Assembly (NCBI RefSeq): GCF_012927455.1
Contig: NZ_JABBPE010000015.1
Span: 576,423 to 640,422 of the forward strand
Reading direction: 5' to 3'
DNA from: Polaromonas sp.
Lineage (GTDB): Bacteria > Pseudomonadota > Gammaproteobacteria > Burkholderiales > Burkholderiaceae_C
Length of the DNA: 64,000 bases
Numbering within the stretch: the stretch's first letter is position 1; every line of letters starts with the position of its first letter. The notes beneath the pieces were generated by a model. The model was not told where the DNA came from and searched no databases. It saw nothing but the letters and a program-made list of their open reading frames with translations. The translations under genes were made by a program, and so were the position numbers. Shown here piece by piece: positions 50,520 through 61,326 of the stretch.

Positions 50520-50654
50520 AACACAGCGCTATCCGTTCGCCGCGCTGAATCCGCCGGGTTGCTGCAAGGCCAATCACATCAAAGTTTGCAGCGCCACGCA
50601 GCCGCGCGTGGTGCCAGAATCAGTCTGACCTTCTCTTTTCAACGCTACCCCACC

Positions 50655-51143
50655 ATGACCCACGAACCCCGCCTGACCCGCGCCCTGCGCGATCTGCTCA
50701 ACAGCCGCCGCGTGGCGGCGCTGGGCACGCTGGACGCGAGCGACCCTGGCCAGCCCTTTGTCTCCATGGTGCCGTTCGCGCGGCTGGGCGCTGAGGCCTG
50801 CCTGGTGATCCATGTCAGCGCCCTGGCGGCGCACACGCGCAATCTGCTGGCGCACCCGCAGGTGTCGCTGCTGGTGATGGCCGCCGAAGCCGACGCCGAG
50901 CCGGTGCACGCCCTGCCGCGCGTGACATTCGATGCGGTGGCGCAACTACCCGAGCGCGACAGCCCAGCCTGGACCGCCGCACGCACGGCCTACCTCGCGC
51001 GCTTTCCCGAGGCGGCGCCTATGACGGAGCTGGGCGATTTCATGTTTGTACTGCTGCGGCCCACCGGTGCGCGGCAGGTGGCGGGCTTCGGGGCCGCTCG
51101 CAACGTGGATGCGAGCGAGCTGGCCCGATTGCTGAGTGACTGA
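50655..51143 (+). CDS. HugZ-like pyridoxamine oxidase-fold protein
   Basis: The 162-residue protein has the split-barrel flavin-binding fold: RRVAALGTLDAS, PFVSMVPFARL, HTRNLLAHPQVSLLVM and the C-terminal VAGFGAARNVDASELARLL typical of the HugZ/heme-utilisation group. It could bind FMN or heme. The start at 50655 fits the family N terminus; the frame is open further upstream through the repeat. Confidence 0.82.
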   Translation: MTHEPRLTRALRDLLNSRRVAALGTLDASDPGQPFVSMVPFARLGAEACLVIHVSALAAHTRNLLAHPQVSLLVMAAEADAEPVHALPRVTFDAVAQLPERDSPAWTAARTAYLARFPEAAPMTELGDFMFVLLRPTGARQVAGFGAARNVDASELARLLSD

Positions 51144-51217
51144 CTGCATCAACGGCTTTGACAGAAGCATCAGGGATTGCCTGGTACACCAGCCCGCTTA
51201 TTAATTACACTGGCGCG

Positions 51218-52915
51218 ATGCCGATTTCACCGACGATCACTTCCACCCCAGGGGCTGCAGCCGGCGCCTTCAGTGCACCGGTCGTACAGCATTTCCGCCA
51301 GGCCCTGCTCTGGCCCGTGCGGCTGATGCCGATTGCCGGCACGAAGCGCACGCATCGCCCTTGGCAGGTGCTGCGCGACATGGGCGATGCCTCGCCTTGG
51401 CGCGAGGAGGTTGACGAGTACAGCGGTGACAGCAGCCGCTTTCACGAGCGCCATTACAACGAGTTTGTGAGCTTCCTGCCCTATGTGCAGCGCTTCCTGT
51501 ATGGAGAAGGCCGCTCGCGCAACCGCAGCGGCAACAGCGCCGGCAATGACGGTGATTCACCGATGCGGATCTTCCGGCGCCACGACATCGCTGCGCTGCG
51601 GGTCGTGGCGCAGCCCGGGGACGTGCCCGTCACGCTCAACGTAGTGCATTGCGACCTCTATTTCTTCTTCGATGTCGACGTGGTGCTGCTCAACCTTGAA
51701 GTCAGCGCCGAGCACCTGACCCTGGCGCAGGCGCAAGAGCAGATCTACCGCTTCGGCCGCGCCTATCCGGCCGGCTGGGACGCCCAGGGTGGCGCGCTGC
51801 ACTGCATGAGCAGCGTCGAATGGATGGCCGCCGACGGCAGCGTGCTGGCGAGTTCCGACGCGCAGCAGCGCGATGCCTTCCTTTCGCATGTCGCGGAGCA
51901 TCGCGCGCCACGCGTTGCGGCACACTGGTCCTACCTGATGCAGCCGCTGGTAAGTGACAATTCCGACGCGCCCGGCGCGCTGCGCTACCGCCAGATCGAG
52001 TACTACCGGATGCCGGTGATGGCCTATCTGGCGCTCGACGACCCGCGCCGCCTCACGCGCAACGACTTCATCCGGCTCGGGCTGGTGACAGGGGCCGGCG
52101 CGAGCGACGCCGAGTTGCCCTACGCCGAGCAGCACCTCGCCGATTTCGAGCAGCGCTACTGCTACGACCGCTTCTGGTCCGATGCCGGCGCGGCCCCCAA
52201 CACACGCTACCTGTGCAACGGCCATGCGTTGATCGTGGTCGGCGACGCGCGCTCGGAATATTTCTGCGGCCCCGAACGCGGCGTGCTGGCGCAGTTCCGG
52301 CACCAGCACTTTTTGCTGTTCCTGATCGCGCACTTTCAAAAGGCCTCGCTGCTGATGTTCTCGGACCAGCTGGTCGAGGCGCTCAAGCGGCTTGACATCC
52401 ACAGCACGCCCAGCGTCAAGGACTTCAAGCGCGCGATCCGCGCGAGCTTTGAGCGCTTCCTGCGCTTTACCCACCGCTACTGGTTCCACGAAATATCCGA
52501 ACAGGCCCAGGTACGCGCGCTGTCGCACCTGTGCACCACGCACCTCGGACTCGATCCGCTCTACGCCGAGGTCAAGGAACGTATTGCCGACATGAACACC
52601 TATCTCGACACTGACAGCTTGCGCCGCCAGGCCAGCACCGTAGTGCGGCTTACCGTGGTCACGCTGTTCGGATTGATCGGCACCGTCACCACCGGCTTTC
52701 TCGGCATGAATTTGCTGGCCGAGGCCGATGCACCGCTGTGGCGCAAGGCCATCTGGTTCGGCGTGGTGTTCATCGCGACCACCTGGCTCACCCTGTACAC
52801 AATGATCAAGTCGCAGCGGCTGTCAGACTTCATCGACGCGCTGTCAAACGATCGTCTCAGCGTACGTGGCAAGCTCGCCGCGCTGGCGCGGGTGTGGCGG
52901 CCGGGGTCGGATTGA
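51218..52915 (+). CDS. CorA-like divalent cation transporter, long N-terminal domain
   Basis: The 565-residue protein ends in two membrane helices. The first (VVRLTVVTLFGLIGTVTTGF) is followed by the CorA signature GMN near residue 496, and the second (AIWFGVVFIATTWLTLYTMI) by a short cytoplasmic tail. The long N-terminal cytoplasmic domain is less conserved than in classical CorA. It probably transports Mg2+ or another divalent cation. I use ATG 51218; the frame extends to a TTG at 51158. Confidence 0.85.
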   Translation: MPISPTITSTPGAAAGAFSAPVVQHFRQALLWPVRLMPIAGTKRTHRPWQVLRDMGDASPWREEVDEYSGDSSRFHERHYNEFVSFLPYVQRFLYGEGRSRNRSGNSAGNDGDSPMRIFRRHDIAALRVVAQPGDVPVTLNVVHCDLYFFFDVDVVLLNLEVSAEHLTLAQAQEQIYRFGRAYPAGWDAQGGALHCMSSVEWMAADGSVLASSDAQQRDAFLSHVAEHRAPRVAAHWSYLMQPLVSDNSDAPGALRYRQIEYYRMPVMAYLALDDPRRLTRNDFIRLGLVTGAGASDAELPYAEQHLADFEQRYCYDRFWSDAGAAPNTRYLCNGHALIVVGDARSEYFCGPERGVLAQFRHQHFLLFLIAHFQKASLLMFSDQLVEALKRLDIHSTPSVKDFKRAIRASFERFLRFTHRYWFHEISEQAQVRALSHLCTTHLGLDPLYAEVKERIADMNTYLDTDSLRRQASTVVRLTVVTLFGLIGTVTTGFLGMNLLAEADAPLWRKAIWFGVVFIATTWLTLYTMIKSQRLSDFIDALSNDRLSVRGKLAALARVWRPGSD

Positions 52916-52984
52916 TGGGGCTTTTGCGGCTTCAACGCCTGGCTTGCGGGCTACCTGATCAGCCGCGTGGCTACTTCTTGAGGC

Positions 52985-53095
52985 CAGGTCGACTACCACA
53001 TGCCGTTTGGTGGGCGTAAGGGATCGAGCTACGGCTCACGCGAGCAGGGCAAGTATGCGCAGGAGTTCTTCACGGCGGTGAAGACGGCCCAATAC
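52985..53095 (+). pseudogene. 3' remnant of an aldehyde dehydrogenase (ketoglutarate semialdehyde type)
   Basis: The frame reads VDYHMPFGGRKGSSYGSREQ then GKYAQEFFTAVKTA, the conserved C terminus of alpha-ketoglutarate semialdehyde dehydrogenases. No upstream dehydrogenase sequence exists because the CorA gene ends at 52915. It is a relic of a deleted gene. The rest of the 321-bp gap holds a repeat copy. Confidence 0.8.
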
Positions 53096-53153
53096 GCTGG
53101 ACTGAACGATGGCGCCGGGGCGACGCCCGACGGCCGGCTCACGCCGGGCATAT

Positions 53154-53211
53154 GCTATGTAATTGATAGCTGGCTACGCTTATAGCTAGTGGGCTAGAGG
53201 CTTATTTATTT
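53154..53211. repeat. Intergenic repeat, copy 9
   Basis: GCTATGTAATTGATAGC is followed by a diverged CTACGCTTATAGCTAGTGGG and CTAGAGGCTTATTTATT. It lies just after the dehydrogenase remnant and before the glmM stop. Confidence 0.75.
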
Positions 53212-53236
53212 GGGAAATAGCGTTCTGGACGGTTTT

Positions 53237-54568
53237 TTAGGAGCGCACCGTGTCGGCCACGCGTTCGGCACAAGCCCTGGCCTGCACGGCGTCGCGCGCC
53301 TCGACCATGACGCGCAGCAGCGGCTCAGTGCCGCTGGCGCGAATCAGCAGGCGACCGCTGTCACCGAGCTCGGCTGCGACGGCTTTGCTGGCGGCGGCCA
53401 ACTGCGCGCTGGCTTTCCAGTCCTGGCCGGGTTTGAGCCGCACATTGATCAGCGTCTGGGGAAACAGCACGACATCGCTGAGCAACTCGGCCAGCGTCTT
53501 TTTGCTGCGCACGCAGGCTTGCAGCACCTGCAGGGCGCTGACCAAGCCGTCGCCGGTGGTGTGCTTGTCCAGCGCCAGCAGGTGGCCCGAGCCTTCGCCG
53601 CCCAGCAGCCAGCCGCGCTTGTCAAGCTCTTCAAGTACATAGCGGTCGCCGACCTGGGCGCGCACAAATTCGACGCCTTTGGCCTTGAGGGCGACTTCCA
53701 CGGCCATGTTGGTCATCAGCGTGCCGACGGTGCCAGGCACCAGTTCGCCGCGCGCCAGCCGCTCGGTAACCATCAGGTAGAGCACCTCATCGCCGTTGAA
53801 AAGCCGGCCTTCGGCGTCCACTATCTGCAGCCGGTCGGCGTCGCCGTCCAGCGCAATGCCGTAATCTGCCTGATTGGCCTTGACCGCGGCGATCAGCGCG
53901 TCGGGGTGCGTGGCGCCGACGTCGCGGTTGATGTTCATGCCGTCGGGCGCGCAGCCTATCGCAATAACTTCGGCACCAAGCTCATGAAACACCATGGGCG
54001 CGACGAGGTAGGCAGCGCCGTGCGCGCCATCGACCACGATCTTCAGGCCCTTGAGCGTCAGGTCGTTGGCGAAAGTGCTTTTGCAAAACTCGGTGTAGCG
54101 CCCCGCCGCATCGTCGAGGCGGCGCGATTTGCCCAGTGTGGCCGAATCGGCCCAGACCGGTGGCTCATCCAGCGCGGACTCCACCGCCCGCTCCCAGTCG
54201 TCACCGAGCTTGCTTCCCTGGGCGCTGAAAAACTTGATGCCGTTGTCGGGGAAAGCATTGTGGCTGGCGCTGATCACCACCCCCAGGCTGGCGCGCTGGG
54301 CGCGCGTGAGGTAGGCCACGCCGGGCGTCGGCAAAGGCCCGAGCAGCACCACGTCGCAACCGGCCGAGTTGAAGCCGGACTCCAGCGCGCTTTCCAGCAT
54401 ATAGCCGGAAATCCGGGTGTCCTTGCCAATCAGCACGGTAGGACGGGACTCGGTGCGGCGTAGCACGCAACCGACGGCGTGCGCAAGCCGCAGCACAAAG
54501 TCCGGCGTGATCGGCGGCTGGCCTACCGTGCCGCGAATGCCGTCGGTGCCGAAGTATTTTCTGGTCAT
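53237..54568 (-). CDS. glmM: Phosphoglucosamine mutase
   Basis: GlmM converts glucosamine-6-phosphate to glucosamine-1-phosphate for cell-wall and LPS precursors. With ATG 54568 (AAAGGGA upstream) the protein has 443 residues, the normal length. It starts [13 protein letters not shown], with the phosphoserine loop [16 protein letters not shown] near residue 102, the metal loop DGDADR near residue 242 and the phosphate-binding [12 protein letters not shown] at the end. It follows folP with 154 bp between them, the common Burkholderiales order. Confidence 0.97.
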   Translation of the reverse strand: MTRKYFGTDGIRGTVGQPPITPDFVLRLAHAVGCVLRRTESRPTVLIGKDTRISGYMLESALESGFNSAGCDVVLLGPLPTPGVAYLTRAQRASLGVVISASHNAFPDNGIKFFSAQGSKLGDDWERAVESALDEPPVWADSATLGKSRRLDDAAGRYTEFCKSTFANDLTLKGLKIVVDGAHGAAYLVAPMVFHELGAEVIAIGCAPDGMNINRDVGATHPDALIAAVKANQADYGIALDGDADRLQIVDAEGRLFNGDEVLYLMVTERLARGELVPGTVGTLMTNMAVEVALKAKGVEFVRAQVGDRYVLEELDKRGWLLGGEGSGHLLALDKHTTGDGLVSALQVLQACVRSKKTLAELLSDVVLFPQTLINVRLKPGQDWKASAQLAAASKAVAAELGDSGRLLIRASGTEPLLRVMVEARDAVQARACAERVADTVRS

Positions 54569-54722
54569 GTTGTTTGTCCCTTTGAAGTCCGTTTCGGGGT
54601 TTGGCAGATACGGACTTGTTGTTTTGGATGTTGGTAGCCAGGGTTGTTGCGAGAGGTTGGCATCCATTTTAGGCGCTGGTCCCGGCGCCTTCACCCACAC
54701 CGGGCAGGCAAGGCTGGCAGCG

Positions 54723-55556
54723 CTAGCGCGCGGCAGCCCAGACCTGCAGGGCCTGTACGGTCTCGCGCACATCGTGCACCCGCACCACGCGTGCGCCGCG
54801 CTCTACCGCCAGCAGGGCGGCGGCCACGCTGGGCACCATGCGGTCTGCCATTTCAGGCGCGGCGACCGCTGCTAGCGACGACTTGCGTGACCAGGCTGCC
54901 AGCAGCGGGTAGCCGGCGGCCAAAAACTCTTGCTGACGCGCCAGCAGCGCGAAATTTTGCGCCACGGTTTTGCCAAAACCGATGCCCACGTCCAGCACGA
55001 TGCGGGTTTGCTCAACGCCAGCGTCTTGCAGCTCACGCGCCGCACGCTGCAGAAAAGCCAGCACCTGCGCCACCACATCGCCTTCCATGGGGGCGCTTTG
55101 CATGGTTTGCGGCTCGCGGTGCATGTGCATCAGGCAGACCCCGCAGCTTGGATGTTCGGCCACGGCCTGCAGCGCACCAGGCTGACGCAGCGCCCATATG
55201 TCGTTGATGATGTCGGCCCCCAAATCCAGCACGGCCCGCATGACCTCGGGCTTGTAGGTATCGACCGAGACCGGCACGCCGAGGCTGACGGCATGCCGCA
55301 CGACCGGCAACACACGCGCCAATTCTGCGGCCAGCTGCACCGGTGACGCGCCGGGGCGGGTGGACTCGCCGCCAATGTCCAGCAGGTCGGCACCGTCTTT
55401 TATCAACTGCTCGCAGTGCGCCAATGCCGCCGCAAAACCGCCGCTTTTCGTGAAGTACCGGCCGCCGTCCGAAAACGAGTCCGGCGTGACATTGACAATG
55501 CCCATGACACGCGGGCGGGACAAATCAATCTGAAAGCGCGAGGTCTGCCAAATCAC
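54723..55556 (-). CDS. folP: Dihydropteroate synthase
   Basis: FolP condenses p-aminobenzoate with hydroxymethyldihydropterin diphosphate in folate synthesis; it is the sulfonamide target. The 277-residue TIM barrel has [15 protein letters not shown] near residue 20, [11 protein letters not shown] near 61, INDIWALR near 117 and a C-terminal [13 protein letters not shown]. It lies between ftsH and glmM on the same strand. Confidence 0.97.
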   Translation of the reverse strand: MIWQTSRFQIDLSRPRVMGIVNVTPDSFSDGGRYFTKSGGFAAALAHCEQLIKDGADLLDIGGESTRPGASPVQLAAELARVLPVVRHAVSLGVPVSVDTYKPEVMRAVLDLGADIINDIWALRQPGALQAVAEHPSCGVCLMHMHREPQTMQSAPMEGDVVAQVLAFLQRAARELQDAGVEQTRIVLDVGIGFGKTVAQNFALLARQQEFLAAGYPLLAAWSRKSSLAAVAAPEMADRMVPSVAAALLAVERGARVVRVHDVRETVQALQVWAAAR

Positions 55557-55613
55557 GGATGGAGGTTTCTTTTGTAGTTACGTTGAGCTTGCTTCAACAA
55601 GCTACCGGCAAAG

Positions 55614-55639
55614 AAAAACCGGGGACTGGCCCCGGTTTT
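55614..55639. terminator. Bidirectional intrinsic terminator between ftsH and folP
   Basis: AACCGGGG and CCCCGGTT pair around a 5-base loop, with A and T runs on both sides, 31 bp after the ftsH stop. It should end the ftsH transcript before folP. Confidence 0.85.
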
Positions 55640-55670
55640 AATGTCGTGCAAACTGCGCGTTAAGCGATCG

Positions 55671-57593
55671 TCAGGCCACTGTGGTGGCAGGATCAGTGTT
55701 GACGGCAGGGGTTCCACCGGTCGGGCCGTTGCCACCACCCACGGATGGGTTGCGCGGTGTCCAGTCTTTAGGCGGGCGCGGCGCCTTGCCGGCAATGATG
55801 TCGTCAAGCTGCTCGCCATCAATGGTTTCCCATTCGAGCAAGGCCTTGGCCATGGCGTGTATCTTGTCTTGATTGTCTTCGATCAGCTTGCGCGCCTCGG
55901 CATACTGCTGGTCGATGATGCGGCGCACTTCGCCGTCGACCTTTTGCATGGTCGCCTCACTCATATTGTTGGTTTTGGTAATTGAGCGGCCCAAAAACAC
56001 TTCGCCTTCGTTTTCGGCGTACACCATAGGACCCAGCGCATCCGTCATGCCGTAACGCGTCACCATGTCGCGGGCCAGTCCGGTGGCGCGTTCGAAGTCA
56101 TTACTCGCGCCGGTGGTCATCTGGTGCATGAAAACTTCTTCGGCGATACGGCCGCCAAACAGCATGCTGATCTGGCTGAGCATGTACTCTCGGTCATAGC
56201 TGTAACGGTCTTGTGCCGGCAAGCTCATCGTCACGCCCAGCGCGCGGCCACGCGGGATGATGGTGACCTTGTGCACCGGATCGCACTTGGGCAGCATCTT
56301 GCCAAGCAGCGCATGACCCGACTCGTGGTAGGCAGTGTTTCTGCGTTCTTCCTCGGGCATGACCATGCTTTTGCGCTCGGGGCCCATGAGGATCTTGTCT
56401 TTGGCTTTTTCAAAGTCCTGCATCTCGACCACGCGCGCACTGCGGCGTGCAGCCATCAACGCGGCTTCGTTGCACAGGTTGGCAAGATCTGCGCCGGACA
56501 TGCCGGGCGTGCCGCGGGCAATCACGCTTGGGTTTACGTCCTGGCCGAGCGGAACCTTGCGCATGTGCACGTTTAAAATCTGCTCACGGCCGCGAATGTC
56601 AGGCAGCGTAACGTAGACCTGGCGGTCAAAACGACCGGGCCGCAGCAAGGCAGCATCCAGAATGTCGGGACGGTTGGTGGCAGCCACCACGATCACCCCG
56701 ACATTGGTCTCAAAGCCGTCCATTTCGACCAGCATCTGGTTGAGCGTCTGTTCGCGCTCGTCATTGCCACCGCCCAGGCCAGCGCCGCGCTGGCGGCCAA
56801 CAGCATCAATCTCGTCAATAAAGATGATGCAAGGCGCGTTTTTCTTGGCGTTGTCAAACATGTCGCGCACGCGGGCCGCACCCACACCAACGAACATCTC
56901 AACGAAATCAGAACCGGAGATGGAGAAGAACGGCACTTTTGCTTCGCCGGCAATGCCTTTGGCCAGCAGCGTTTTACCTGTGCCCGGAGGGCCTACCAGC
57001 AGCAAGCCACGCGGAATGCGGCCACCGAGCTTCTGGAATTTTGCCGGGTCTTTCAGGAAGTCAACCACTTCCTTGACCTCTTCCTTGGCCTCGTCACAGC
57101 CGGCCACATCTGCGAAGGTCACCGGATTGGTGGACTCATCAAGCATGCGCGCCTTGGATTTGCCAAAGCTGAAGGCTCCGCCCTTGCCGCCGCCCTGCAT
57201 CTGACGCATGAAGTACACCCAGACGCCAATCAGCAAAAGCATCGGGCCCCAGCTAACCAGCAAGGTCATGAGCAAGGAGCCTTCTTCACGGGGTTTCACG
57301 TCAAACTTCACGTCGTTGGCGATCAGGTCGCCGACCAGGCCGCGGTCAAGATAGGTTGCGGTGGTGCGAACCTTGCGGTCGTCGGTAGTAGTGGCCGATA
57401 TCTCGGTACCGCCCTGGCCTTCAGCAATGGTCGCTGTCTTGATGCGCTTGCCGCGCACCTCCTCGAGAAACTCGGAGTAACCCAGGTAGTTGGAACCTGC
57501 GCCACCGCGCGTATCAAACTGCTTGAAAACGGTGAACAGCACCATCGCGATCACCAGCCAGATTGCAATTTTTGAAAACCACTGATTGTTCAA
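55671..57593 (-). CDS. ftsH: ATP-dependent membrane zinc protease FtsH
   Basis: FtsH degrades misfolded membrane proteins and regulators such as LpxC and sigma-32. The 640-residue protein has two N-terminal membrane helices, an AAA domain with Walker [14 protein letters not shown] near residue 200, SRH-region arginines and the protease zinc motif HESGH near residue 421. The C-terminal Pro/Gly tail is low-complexity. It follows rlmE by 175 bp on the same strand. Confidence 0.98.
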   Translation of the reverse strand: MNNQWFSKIAIWLVIAMVLFTVFKQFDTRGGAGSNYLGYSEFLEEVRGKRIKTATIAEGQGGTEISATTTDDRKVRTTATYLDRGLVGDLIANDVKFDVKPREEGSLLMTLLVSWGPMLLLIGVWVYFMRQMQGGGKGGAFSFGKSKARMLDESTNPVTFADVAGCDEAKEEVKEVVDFLKDPAKFQKLGGRIPRGLLLVGPPGTGKTLLAKGIAGEAKVPFFSISGSDFVEMFVGVGAARVRDMFDNAKKNAPCIIFIDEIDAVGRQRGAGLGGGNDEREQTLNQMLVEMDGFETNVGVIVVAATNRPDILDAALLRPGRFDRQVYVTLPDIRGREQILNVHMRKVPLGQDVNPSVIARGTPGMSGADLANLCNEAALMAARRSARVVEMQDFEKAKDKILMGPERKSMVMPEEERRNTAYHESGHALLGKMLPKCDPVHKVTIIPRGRALGVTMSLPAQDRYSYDREYMLSQISMLFGGRIAEEVFMHQMTTGASNDFERATGLARDMVTRYGMTDALGPMVYAENEGEVFLGRSITKTNNMSEATMQKVDGEVRRIIDQQYAEARKLIEDNQDKIHAMAKALLEWETIDGEQLDDIIAGKAPRPPKDWTPRNPSVGGGNGPTGGTPAVNTDPATTVA

Positions 57594-57768
57594 GGACTAC
57601 TCCGATGTTAAGAACCCAAGACCTGTTGCATAACGATTGCATGACACATGCGTCTGATTTTAGGCGTTTCAAGGGCAAAACCCTATAAAGCCGGTCGCAT
57701 CCCTTGGGTTGAAGCGGGATTAGGCCCGTTTTTTACTTTTTACCACTACGGTCTGGCTGGCTGCTGAC

Positions 57769-58539
57769 TCATGGCGCCGCGTCAGCCCGCTTTTTCAGAC
57801 CGGTGCCAACCAGAAAGGTTTCAGACGAATTGGAGCGTGAGGCCTTGGGTTTCACGGGCTTGACTACCTTGAAGGTGGCCCGAAACAGTTTGACCAGTTC
57901 GTCATAACCGGTGCCGTGGAACAATTTGACCACCAGCGTGCCCTCTGGCTTCATCCTGTTTTGAGCAAATTCCACCGCCAGTTCAACCAGATCGGTGATG
58001 CGTGCCGCGTCCACCGCCTGAATGCCGGACAGATTCGGCGCCATATCCGAGATGACCAAGTCAACCTCTGGATGTCCCCTATCCGCGGCCAAAGCTTGCT
58101 CCAGTTTTTGTAGCACGTCGTGCTCGCGAAAATCTCCCTGAATGAAGACCACGCCCTCAATCGGGTCCATGGGCAATAGGTCCAGTCCAATGATGCGGCC
58201 GTTGAGCGCACCAGCGGCCGCGCCGGTGGGCGAGAGCTTGCGCCGCGCATACTGGCTCCAGGCGCCCGGGGTGCTGCCCAGGTCCACCACGCAGGCGCCG
58301 GGCTTGATCAAACCGAAGGTTTCGTCAATTTCCTTCAATTTGTAAGCGGCGCGCGCCCGGTAGCCTTCTTTTCGCGCCTGCTTGACAAAGGGGTCGTTGA
58401 TGTGATCGTGCAACCACGCTTTGTTGAGCTTTTTTCCCTTGGCGTCCCCCTTGGGTGTGACTTTGGTGCTCAGCTTGTCAGTCGACTTTTTGTTGGTTTT
58501 GCTGCCCGCCCTGGCATCGGTCGTGGTATTTACTTTCAT
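57769..58539 (-). CDS. rlmE: 23S rRNA 2'-O-ribose methyltransferase RlmE
   Basis: RlmE (FtsJ/RrmJ) methylates U2552 of 23S rRNA. I start at ATG 58539, giving 256 residues: a basic Lys-rich N-terminal extension of ~40 residues, then the catalytic domain with AdoMet site [13 protein letters not shown] near 90, [11 protein letters not shown] near 150 and the catalytic Lys in LVVKLFHG. An upstream frame reaches 58782 but would overlap divergent yhbY. The rlmE-ftsH order is conserved. Confidence 0.95.
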   Translation of the reverse strand: MKVNTTTDARAGSKTNKKSTDKLSTKVTPKGDAKGKKLNKAWLHDHINDPFVKQARKEGYRARAAYKLKEIDETFGLIKPGACVVDLGSTPGAWSQYARRKLSPTGAAAGALNGRIIGLDLLPMDPIEGVVFIQGDFREHDVLQKLEQALAADRGHPEVDLVISDMAPNLSGIQAVDAARITDLVELAVEFAQNRMKPEGTLVVKLFHGTGYDELVKLFRATFKVVKPVKPKASRSNSSETFLVGTGLKKRADAAP

Positions 58540-58581
58540 GGGGTCTATTGTCGTCTGATGGACTGCACCGATAATTGAAGG

Positions 58582-59055
58582 ATGGCTCAAATACAACTCA
58601 CCCCTGCCCAGCGCAAAGACCACCGCGCCGAGGCGCATCACCTCAACGCTGTCGTCATGATTGGCTCTGACGGTCTGACCGCTCCCGTCAAGAAAGAAAT
58701 CGACGCAGCGCTTAACGCCCACGGGCTCATCAAGGTGCGGGTGCAGTCCGACGACCGGCCCGGTCGCGAAGAGATTTTTCAATCTCTAGCCAATGACTTG
58801 AACGCGGCCCCGATTCAGCACATCGGCAAGTTGCTGGTGCTGTGGCGGCCCTTGCCAGAAAAAGAAAAAAAGGCCAGCCTTGACCGCATGCCCGGTCCGC
58901 GCGATATCAAAGTGTTAAAAAACAGCTCGCGGTACGGCCAGCGGCCAGAGGTCAAAACACTGCGCGTGCTCGGCAACCAGCGCCTTACACCGGGCGGCAC
59001 CGTCAAGCGCGCCAAGCCCAAGCAGCGCAGCATCAAGAAAAGCTCGCAGGATTAA
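58582..59055 (+). CDS. yhbY: YhbY/CRS1-type RNA-binding protein
   Basis: YhbY binds pre-50S ribosomal particles. The first ~95 residues form the CRM domain ([20 protein letters not shown], then [16 protein letters not shown] and [11 protein letters not shown]). The remaining ~60 residues are a Lys/Arg-rich extension ([20 protein letters not shown]) not found in short YhbY. It is divergent from rlmE with only 42 bp between starts, the usual arrangement. Confidence 0.93.
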   Translation: MAQIQLTPAQRKDHRAEAHHLNAVVMIGSDGLTAPVKKEIDAALNAHGLIKVRVQSDDRPGREEIFQSLANDLNAAPIQHIGKLLVLWRPLPEKEKKASLDRMPGPRDIKVLKNSSRYGQRPEVKTLRVLGNQRLTPGGTVKRAKPKQRSIKKSSQD

Positions 59056-59199
59056 GCCTTTGTCCATCCCCAAGCGAAGACTGCGACCTGCTGGCCGCAT
59101 TAGTCGGCATCTTGTTCTGGCAGGGCCAACCAGCTAATTTTGCTCATTCCTGCCGCTTCAGCCCTTTAGATTCGTCCCATTCGCCCACAGCTAAACGTC

Positions 59200-61263
59200 A
59201 TGAATAATCCACTTCTCGACTTTTCCGACCTCCCGCTGTTTGACCGCATCCTGCCAGAGCATGTCGGCCCGGCCGTCGATGAGTTGCTGATCAAGGCAGA
59301 GGCCGCGCTGGAGCAGGTGACGGCGGCCGATTTTCCGGCCGATTGGACGGCTATTGCCCGCGTGCTGGATGTCGCCACCGAAAATCTGGGTCGCGCCTGG
59401 GGCGTGGTTGGCCATCTGAACAGCGTGGCCGACACGCCTGAATTGCGCGCTGCCTACAACGCCGCACTGCCTCGCGTGACCGAGTTCTGGGCGCGGCTGG
59501 GTGCCGATGAGCGTTTGTATGCCAAGTACAAGGCAATCGATGCCGCCACCCTGAATACCGAGCAGCAGCAGGCGCACAAAAACGCCATCCGCAACTTTGT
59601 TTTGTCGGGTGCCGAATTGACGGGGGAAGCCAAGGAACGTTTTGCCAAGATCCAGGAGCGTCAGGCCGAGCTCAGCCAGAAATTCAGCGAAAACGCGCTC
59701 GACGCCACCGATGCCTTCGCCTACTACGCCAGTGCCGACGAAGTCAGCGGCATCCCCGCTGACGTGCTTCATACCGCGCGTGAGCAAGCCAAGGCCGAGG
59801 GCAAACCCGGTTACCGGCTTAGCCTGAAAATGCCCAGCTACCTGCCGGTCATGCAGTTTGCCGACAGCAGCGCGCTGCGCGAAACCCTTTACAAGGCCTA
59901 CACCACGCGCGCCAGCGACCAAGCCCCGGCGCAGTTCAGCCAGTTTGACAACAGCACCGTCATGCGTGAAATTCTCTCGCTGCGGCTCGAAGAAGCCCAA
60001 CTGCTGGGTTACTGCAGTTTCGGCGAAGTTTCGGTTGTGGCCAAAATGGCCAAGTCGCCCGAAGAAGTCGTCACTTTTTTGCGCGACCTGGCGCGCCGCG
60101 CCCGTCCTTACGCGCAAAAAGACGTCGCCGACCTGCGCACCTTTGCGGCTGAAAAGCTCAACCAGCCCGATCCCCAGCCATGGGATTACAGCTATATTGG
60201 CGAAAAACTCAAGGAAGCGCGCTATGCCTTTGGCGAGCAAGAGGTCAAGCAGTATTTCACCGCCCCTAAAGTGCTAGCAGGTCTTTTCAAGATTGTTGAG
60301 ACGCTGTTTGAAGTGACGATTAGCCAGGACACTGCGCCGGTGTGGAAGCCTGGCGTGGAGTTTTACCGCATCGAGCGCAACCAGCAGTTGCTGGGCCAGT
60401 TCTACCTCGATCAGCCGGCCCGTACCGGCAAGCGCGGCGGCGCCTGGATGGACGATGTACGCGCCCGCTGGCTGCGCCCCGACAGCGGCAAGCTGCAAAC
60501 GCCGGTGGCGCATCTGGTCTGCAATTTTGCCGATGGCGTGGCCGGCAAGCCGGCGCTGCTGACGCACGACGATGTCACCACGCTGTTTCACGAGTTCGGC
60601 CACGGCCTGCACCACATGCTGACGCAGGTCAACGAGCGCGATGTTTCGGGCATCAGCGGCGTCGAATGGGACGCGGTGGAACTGCCCAGCCAGTTCATGG
60701 AAAATTTCTGTTGGGAGTGGGATGTGCTCAAGTACATGACAGCCCATGTCGATACCGGGGAACCGCTTCCGCGCGCCTTATTTGAAAAGATGCTGGAAGC
60801 CAAAAACTTCCAGAGCGGCATGCAGACCCTGCGCCAAGTCGAGTTTTCGCTGTTTGACATGTTGCTGCATACCTCGCATAACCCGAATGATGACCTGATG
60901 GCGCTACTGGACGAAGTGCGCCAGGAAGTCGCGGTGATTGCCGCCCCGCCTTACAGCCGCACCGCGCACACCTTCAGCCATATTTTCTCGGGTGGCTATG
61001 CGGCAGGCTATTACAGCTACAAATGGGCCGAGGTGCTGTCGGCAGATGCCTACGCGGCTTTTGAAGAAAGCGCGCAAGCGGCCGATGCAGGCGTTGCATC
61101 GGACAGCGCCGACAAAACCACGGTGACGGTAGAAACCGGCAGAAAATACCGGCACGCCATTTTGGAAGCTGGCGGCAGCCGCCCGGCCATGGAGTCGTTC
61201 AAGGCCTTTCGGGGCCGCGAACCTTCCCTTGACGCATTGCTTCGGCACCAGGGCATGGCCTGA
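59200..61263 (+). CDS. prlC: Oligopeptidase A, M3 family
   Basis: This cytoplasmic zinc metallopeptidase of 687 residues degrades signal peptides and other oligopeptides. The zinc motif is FHEFGHGLHHML near residue 463 with the downstream Glu in SGVEWDAVELPSQFMENF, and the substrate loop is HIFSGGYAAGYYSY. Start and length match the family. It is a single gene in the core region. Confidence 0.96.
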   Translation: MNNPLLDFSDLPLFDRILPEHVGPAVDELLIKAEAALEQVTAADFPADWTAIARVLDVATENLGRAWGVVGHLNSVADTPELRAAYNAALPRVTEFWARLGADERLYAKYKAIDAATLNTEQQQAHKNAIRNFVLSGAELTGEAKERFAKIQERQAELSQKFSENALDATDAFAYYASADEVSGIPADVLHTAREQAKAEGKPGYRLSLKMPSYLPVMQFADSSALRETLYKAYTTRASDQAPAQFSQFDNSTVMREILSLRLEEAQLLGYCSFGEVSVVAKMAKSPEEVVTFLRDLARRARPYAQKDVADLRTFAAEKLNQPDPQPWDYSYIGEKLKEARYAFGEQEVKQYFTAPKVLAGLFKIVETLFEVTISQDTAPVWKPGVEFYRIERNQQLLGQFYLDQPARTGKRGGAWMDDVRARWLRPDSGKLQTPVAHLVCNFADGVAGKPALLTHDDVTTLFHEFGHGLHHMLTQVNERDVSGISGVEWDAVELPSQFMENFCWEWDVLKYMTAHVDTGEPLPRALFEKMLEAKNFQSGMQTLRQVEFSLFDMLLHTSHNPNDDLMALLDEVRQEVAVIAAPPYSRTAHTFSHIFSGGYAAGYYSYKWAEVLSADAYAAFEESAQAADAGVASDSADKTTVTVETGRKYRHAILEAGGSRPAMESFKAFRGREPSLDALLRHQGMA

Positions 61264-61326
61264 GCCACGCGAAGCTACGCTGATCAGACCTTGTTGAAGA
61301 CCGACCGAGCCACCGACTGGAACCCC

